DNA of 64,000 bases from positions 2,410,645 through 2,474,644 of the forward strand of contig NZ_LMUS01000006.1 of NCBI RefSeq assembly GCF_009765835.1, written 5' to 3'. Numbering within the stretch: position 1 is the stretch's first letter; every line of letters starts with the position of its first letter. The notes beneath the pieces are model-generated. The model made no database searches. It was not told the origin of the DNA and saw nothing but the letters and a program-made list of their open reading frames with translations. The translations under genes and the position numbers were made by a program. Positions 60,652-64,000 of the stretch are shown one piece after another. The DNA comes from Granulicella sp. L56 (GTDB taxonomy: Bacteria; Acidobacteriota; Terriglobia; Terriglobales; Acidobacteriaceae).

Positions 60652-61233
60652 CGACGATTACTCGTCGTCGGCTCCATCCGAAGGATCGTCGGCGGCTTCG
60701 ATCTTCGAGAGCCGCTTCATGCTGATGGCGTGGATCTCTGCGATCCGGTGCTTGAAGTTAACACCCTTGACCTCATCCTCTACCTCGCGATAGCGGAGGA
60801 TGCCTTCCAGGGTGACGAGCTGCCCCTTCTGGAGAGTTTTGGCGAACTTCGAGAGATTCCTCCAGGCATAGACGCGATGCCATTCGGTGCGGTTCTCGTA
60901 GTCGCCCTTGTCGTTCTTCCAGCTCTCCTGGGTTGCGATGTTGAGAACGACGAACTCTTTGTTGTTCTGAGCGGTTTTGGCTTCTGCGTTCTGCCCGAGG
61001 CGGCCGATGAGAATAATTTTGTTGAACATGGTGTATAGCTCCGTTTCTTTTGGTTTGTCCGCTGTCTGCGGTACATGCTTGCCCAACGGGTGTGCCGTCG
61101 CGACCCACTCCCTCGGCGACTGGACAGAATCTGCGGAAGGGGACCACAGCTTGCCTGGGGGCAGGAGTCCTCACCTCGAAGAGGCGCATAGCGGATTCCG
61201 GGAAGGAGAGCGTGCGTCCGAAGGGCGTGGGTG
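60652..61233 (-). repeat. Direct repeat copy 2: ssb gene plus about 200 bp upstream (pairs with 1443-2022)
   Basis: See copy 1 at 1443-2022 for extent and identity. Similarity ends at GGGCGTGGGTG, after which the sequences are unrelated. The 61234-61394 part of the gap to the primase gene holds nothing recognisable. Confidence 0.8.
60658..61029 (-). CDS. ssb: Single-stranded DNA-binding protein, copy 2
   Basis: A 123-residue SSB starting MFNKIILIGRLGQNAEAKTA at 61029, with ACGGAG 9 nt upstream. It differs from the copy at 1449-1820 in about ten residues, mostly conservative (VVLNI for VILSI; VYAWRNL for VDAWRNL; GVNFKHR for GVTFKPR). The acidic tail DDPSDGADDE is identical. This copy lies directly in front of primase and ParB-type genes, which is the natural context for a plasmid-type SSB, so the left copy is more likely the derived one. 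Confidence 0.94.
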   Translation of the reverse strand: MFNKIILIGRLGQNAEAKTAQNNKEFVVLNIATQESWKNDKGDYENRTEWHRVYAWRNLSKFAKTLQKGQLVTLEGILRYREVEDEVKGVNFKHRIAEIHAISMKRLSKIEAADDPSDGADDE

Positions 61234-61394
61234 TCTTGAGCGCGGCACGCTGAACGCAGAGAGAAAGGCAAACCGAAAGGGAGCTGCCCTGTTCAACGGC
61301 TTCCCTCATGACGCGAGTAGCAAAAGCCAGCTCAGAACTCGAAGTATCTGTCCCAACACAGGGAGAACGACAACGGGCTTCGAAGCACCGATGC

Positions 61395-62249
61395 CTATCG
61401 CTCAATCCATCTCCTCGCCTTCGCCATGGTTCTCCGGATGTAGGCAGATCGTCTGGAAGGGCTGGGGTCGCGGGAGAGGTAATGGTCTTCAAGGGCACAA
61501 CCGATCCGATCCTCGGTCATGCCATCGGCAAAAGCAGCGACACAGAAAGCGATATCGGCGGCGGCGGGGCGGTCCTGATATTTGCTTGAGCTGCGGAATC
61601 GCTCAAGAGACAAGGTCGATAACCTCGGTCCCCTTCGGGGAGAAAGAGAACTCTGCAGCCGCCTCCCCTCGTGTTCCTGCTCGCGGGCCTCGTAGAGATT
61701 GGTTATCTCTTGCTCGAAGGCTTCTGCCGTCGGGTACTGCTGCCCAGTATGGCTTTGCAGGCGCACGAAAGGGAAGAGGCCGTCCGGCTTTCGGTATTTA
61801 GGCTTGCAGTTCGTAAAGCCGGGGAGTCGCCCAAACCTCCTCCAGTCCGCCGCGCTCGGATCAGCATCGTACCGCTCGGCCAATGTCTGCGCGGCAAAGG
61901 TTCCGAGGAGCTTTGGAAACACAGACCGGTGTTTCAGCCAGGCTTGAAAGTTTCCGGCGCTGGTCTCGACAATGGCGCAAGGGTTGAAGCCATCGGTCGC
62001 GAGCCGCGCGAGCATGGTCTCGTTAAGATCGTCGAGGACGGTATAGCCATGTTCGCCCGAAGGGCGGACGTAGATATGCGAGCCGCGAGCGTTGCAGTAT
62101 TTGAGAAGTGGAAGTCGCTTCAGCACATCCCCGGCGGGAATACTGTCGAAACCAGGAAGCATCCCTCGATCACTCAACACACCGATATCGTAGAGCGGCG
62201 CTTTTATAGCCTTGAGCATGTTGCGAACCGTGATTTCTGTTCTGTCCAT
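61395..62249 (-). CDS. RepB-type DNA primase
   Basis: A 284-residue protein starting MDRTEITVRNMLKAIKAPLY; AGGTGA lies upstream. It has the RepB-primase pattern: ARGSHIYVRPSGEHGYTVLD, DDLNETMLARLATDGFNPCA, IVETSAGNFQAWLKH, and WRRFGRLPGFTNCKPKYRK. The acidic residues of VLDDL and the His/Tyr of SHIYVRP match the active-site region of the archaeo-eukaryotic primase-like fold used by RSF1010 RepB' and relaxase-linked primases. It would prime replication of the transferred or plasmid DNA. The C-terminal third (RRGPRLSTLSLERFRSSSKY) is basic. Upstream of ssb copy 2 on the same strand, so a replication module. Confidence 0.88.
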   Translation of the reverse strand: MDRTEITVRNMLKAIKAPLYDIGVLSDRGMLPGFDSIPAGDVLKRLPLLKYCNARGSHIYVRPSGEHGYTVLDDLNETMLARLATDGFNPCAIVETSAGNFQAWLKHRSVFPKLLGTFAAQTLAERYDADPSAADWRRFGRLPGFTNCKPKYRKPDGLFPFVRLQSHTGQQYPTAEAFEQEITNLYEAREQEHEGRRLQSSLSPRRGPRLSTLSLERFRSSSKYQDRPAAADIAFCVAAFADGMTEDRIGCALEDHYLSRDPSPSRRSAYIRRTMAKARRWIER

Positions 62250-62349
62250 TCAGTCACCTGTAAAAGGTCTTGCCAGCTGGGAGGGGTGCAGGGGAGGGAA
62301 AGTCCCCGCCGCCCGCCTTGCGTGGCGATGTCATCTTGGCCTCTACTAG

Positions 62350-62712
62350 CTAAGCGAGATGAGGAGGGCACTTTTTGACATCCCGGCGCGCTTTTTTGTG
62401 AAATAAGAGGCTGCAAACGCAACCATCCAACCTAAGGTCCTTTGTCCTGAACGGGCGATGATCCTTGTTTGAGCGACTGAGGTTTAGTCCGGATCGGACG
62501 AAGCTGCGTCCAGGCATTGCCCTTCTAAGAAATTCTCTGTGTGCGGCGTCGAGCGATAGCCTCGCCTGATGCAGGTCGAAGAGAGAGAAGCAGGTGGAAC
62601 ATCCACCCTTGATTCCGCCGCGTCCATCTCGTTCCGGGTTGTAGCGCGGGTGACGGTTGCACTTGGCCTTCACCCGCTCGGCAACTTTGAGTCTGTAGTT
62701 GAACTGGAACAT
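62350..62712 (-). CDS. Small mobile-element protein with Cys/His cluster
   Basis: A 120-residue frame from ATG 62712 (MFQFNYRLKVAERVKAKCNR; AGGAGG 5-6 nt upstream). CNRHPRYNPERDGRGGIKGG and CSTCFSLFDLHQARLSLDAA give a C-x3-H...C-x2-C pattern, likely a zinc site. The first ~65 residues look conserved; the C-terminal part (RSFVRSGLNLSRSNKDHRPF) is of low protein quality and a neighbouring frame reads WTQLRPIRTKPQSLKQ, so a frameshift near 62520 is possible. Between primase and ParB genes. Function unknown. Confidence 0.6.
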   Translation of the reverse strand: MFQFNYRLKVAERVKAKCNRHPRYNPERDGRGGIKGGCSTCFSLFDLHQARLSLDAAHREFLRRAMPGRSFVRSGLNLSRSNKDHRPFRTKDLRLDGCVCSLLFHKKARRDVKKCPPHLA

Positions 62713-62767
62713 GATTTCCTCCTTTTGGAAAAAGAGCGGGAGCCGATGGGCTGGCTCCCGCTGCGGG

Positions 62768-62869
62768 TTAGGCTGCGACTTGCTTCTTAGGCGTCTTCTT
62801 CGCTGCGGTCTTCTGAGCGGCCTTGATCGGCATGGGTGCCTTGGTCTTCTTGTTGGCTGCCTTTTTAGG
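62768..62869 (-). other. In-frame Lys/Ala-rich tail beyond the ParB stop
   Basis: After the ParB-type stop (TAA at 62870-62872) the same frame continues for 33 codons: PKKAANKKTKAPMPIKAAQK, then TAAKKTPKKQVAA and a TAA at 62768. The composition resembles histone-like or DNA-binding tails. One base change (for example GAA to TAA) would explain the early stop; alternatively it is coincidence. Confidence 0.5.
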
Positions 62870-64000
62870 TTACTTGGGAGCAAAAACGGCTTCGGCCTCG
62901 GTGAGGAAGTCGATTTCGCTTTCGGGCGGAATGGCAATGTGTCCGGTAAAGATCAGGCGGAGGGCAAACTCGATTAGCTTGTCATCTGGTAATGAGTCGA
63001 TGGTGGAAAGCAGAATCTCTTCTGAGCTCTGCTGATTGTTTTCGTCGTTGGCGGTGAGTTGTTCCGCTATGTCATCGAAGGTGTAAGGGTCGAGGGTGAC
63101 GAGAGCGCGAAGAAATACCCTCAACTGCGCTGCGCTGAACATAGCCGGGGCTTTGTCCAGAATCCGGTCGAACGCGGATACACGCGCCTTATGCAACTTC
63201 TCTCTCCGGTCGCGTTCGGCCTCACGTTCAGTCTGTTCCTGCTCGAACTGCTGTTTCCGCTCTTCGGCTCTGCGCTCCTGCTCCTGCTCGTACTCCTTTC
63301 GTTGCTGTTCGTAATTACGCTGGCGTTCCTCCGCCTCTTCCTCGGTCTCGTCTTCGGCAGCGGGTACCATTGTCGGGGCGGGATTGGCGGCCTCTTCTTC
63401 CTCGGCTCGTGGGTCGTGTACAGGGCAATCGTCGTCTGTGCATACGGTCAGAGTGGTTCCAACGCGCTTGCCGTAGACGATGATTGCGGGTTTCGCGGCT
63501 GCGCACGGTGGGACTGGCTCGGCGTCCGGGTTCTCGGTTACAGTCTCGATCTCGCGGAAGTGGCCGCGCTGGACGGCTCCGGGGCGTTGCTCTCGCGGGT
63601 TCCTCCATCCGTTCTCGATCTGGATAAGCTCAGGATGGGCTGCGATCACTCGATCAATATGGACGGTGAGTTTGAGTTGATAGCAGGGCCCGGAGAGGCA
63701 CTGATCGCCATCGGACTACGTCCGAAAAGAGGGAAGTGTTGTATCCGCTGCGACGGGGGCAGGTGACGCAAGCTCCGGCTGCGGGGTTGAGGGTCGGGTC
63801 TTCGCGGTCGAAGGGCGCATCCGCAAGCGCGAGATAGAGGTTGTTCTGAATCCAAGCGGATACGTGCTTTGCAGGTAGCAAATGCGCTTCTGAGTCCTGC
63901 CAGTCCTTGCGCCAGCACTGCTCGAATGCTTCGGCCTGTGATTCCTGCGGCAGACGGGCAATGAGGTTGGCGTGACTGGCAGTGATACGCTCCTGCGTGA
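62870..64000 (-). pseudogene. ParB/RepB/Spo0J-family protein, frameshifted, 5' end outside window
   Basis: The visible 5' part on the minus strand reads ITASHANLIARLPQESQAEA, FEQCWRKDWQDSEAHLLPAK, NLYLALADAPFDREDPTLNP and CVTCPRRSGYNTSLFSDVV, in one frame. Near 63710 the frame shifts; the continuation DQCLSGPCYQLKLTVHIDRV, IAAHPELIQIENGW is in another frame, with a 2-nt deletion in VR-DG-DQC likely. Then KPAIIVYGKRVGTTLTVCTD, a long charged coiled coil (RNYEQQRKEYEQEQERRAEE), and a helical domain to FAPK and the stop. The ParB N-terminal nuclease/DNA-binding part is beyond the window. Cys pairs suggest a zinc knuckle. Partition protein of a plasmid or integrative element. Confidence 0.85.

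Noticed and set aside
1..64000. tRNA or rRNA genes, CRISPR arrays, transposase or integrase
   Set aside because: Looked for cloverleaf ends, regular spaced repeats and DDE or tyrosine-recombinase motifs; found none I could support.

Overview
The window looks like chromosomal or large-plasmid DNA of a soil acidobacterium (class Terriglobia, family Acidobacteriaceae). This is an inference from gene content: winged-helix/TPR and winged-helix/TolB-like one-component regulators, paired retropepsin-like secreted proteases, many GH13 enzymes and a moderately high G+C. I saw no rRNA, tRNA, CRISPR array, transposase or integrase.

Left part (1-24 kb). This is an accessory region full of broken genes. 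It opens with the end of a TPR regulator and a first ssb copy. Intact genes are two small membrane proteins, two retropepsin-like proteases, a methyltransferase, an NmrA-like reductase with a divergent TetR gene, a TetR/CN-hydrolase pair with a very clear operator-promoter, a GlxA-type AraC regulator, an FMN reductase and a winged-helix/TolB protein. Between them lie remnants of a DUF3560-methyltransferase gene, a GH42 beta-galactosidase, a MarR, a Crp/Fnr protein, a TreZ-like glycosidase and a CPBP protease. At 21-23 kb a nearly intact DUF3560-methyltransferase gene, of a kind common on mobile elements, carries one late stop.

Central and right part (24-60.6 kb). This is a dense general-stress island. 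It has a CHASE3-PAS histidine kinase, an alpha-glucosidase divergent from a trehalose-synthase-like GH13 enzyme, a response regulator and kinase, and a stressosome operon (RsbR, RsbS, RsbT, an RsbT-like/PP2C fusion, an RsbT-like domain fused to a hybrid kinase, and a REC-PAS kinase). TreZ and a GlgX/TreX debranching enzyme follow. Then come BON, two short-chain dehydrogenases, a zinc alcohol dehydrogenase, SRPBCC, another SDR, a DUF3309-like peptide, Mn-catalase, DUF4142, CsbD, DUF1003, a HAD phosphatase, an outer-membrane protein, a YciE-like ferritin-fold protein, an iron-permease-like protein, RsbQ with a PAS histidine kinase, and Ku. Together they suggest protection against desiccation, osmotic and oxidative stress and DNA breaks, controlled by two Rsb-type inputs.

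Right end (60.6-64 kb). A second, nearly identical ssb module is followed by a RepB-like primase, a small Cys-rich protein and a ParB-family gene broken by a frameshift. These are plasmid or integrative-element maintenance genes. The two ssb modules form direct repeats of about 580 bp, 59 kb apart, enclosing the stress island. Several reading frames (ParB, a Tat-SDR, Mn-catalase) are each broken by a single small indel, so either decay or sequencing error must be considered.
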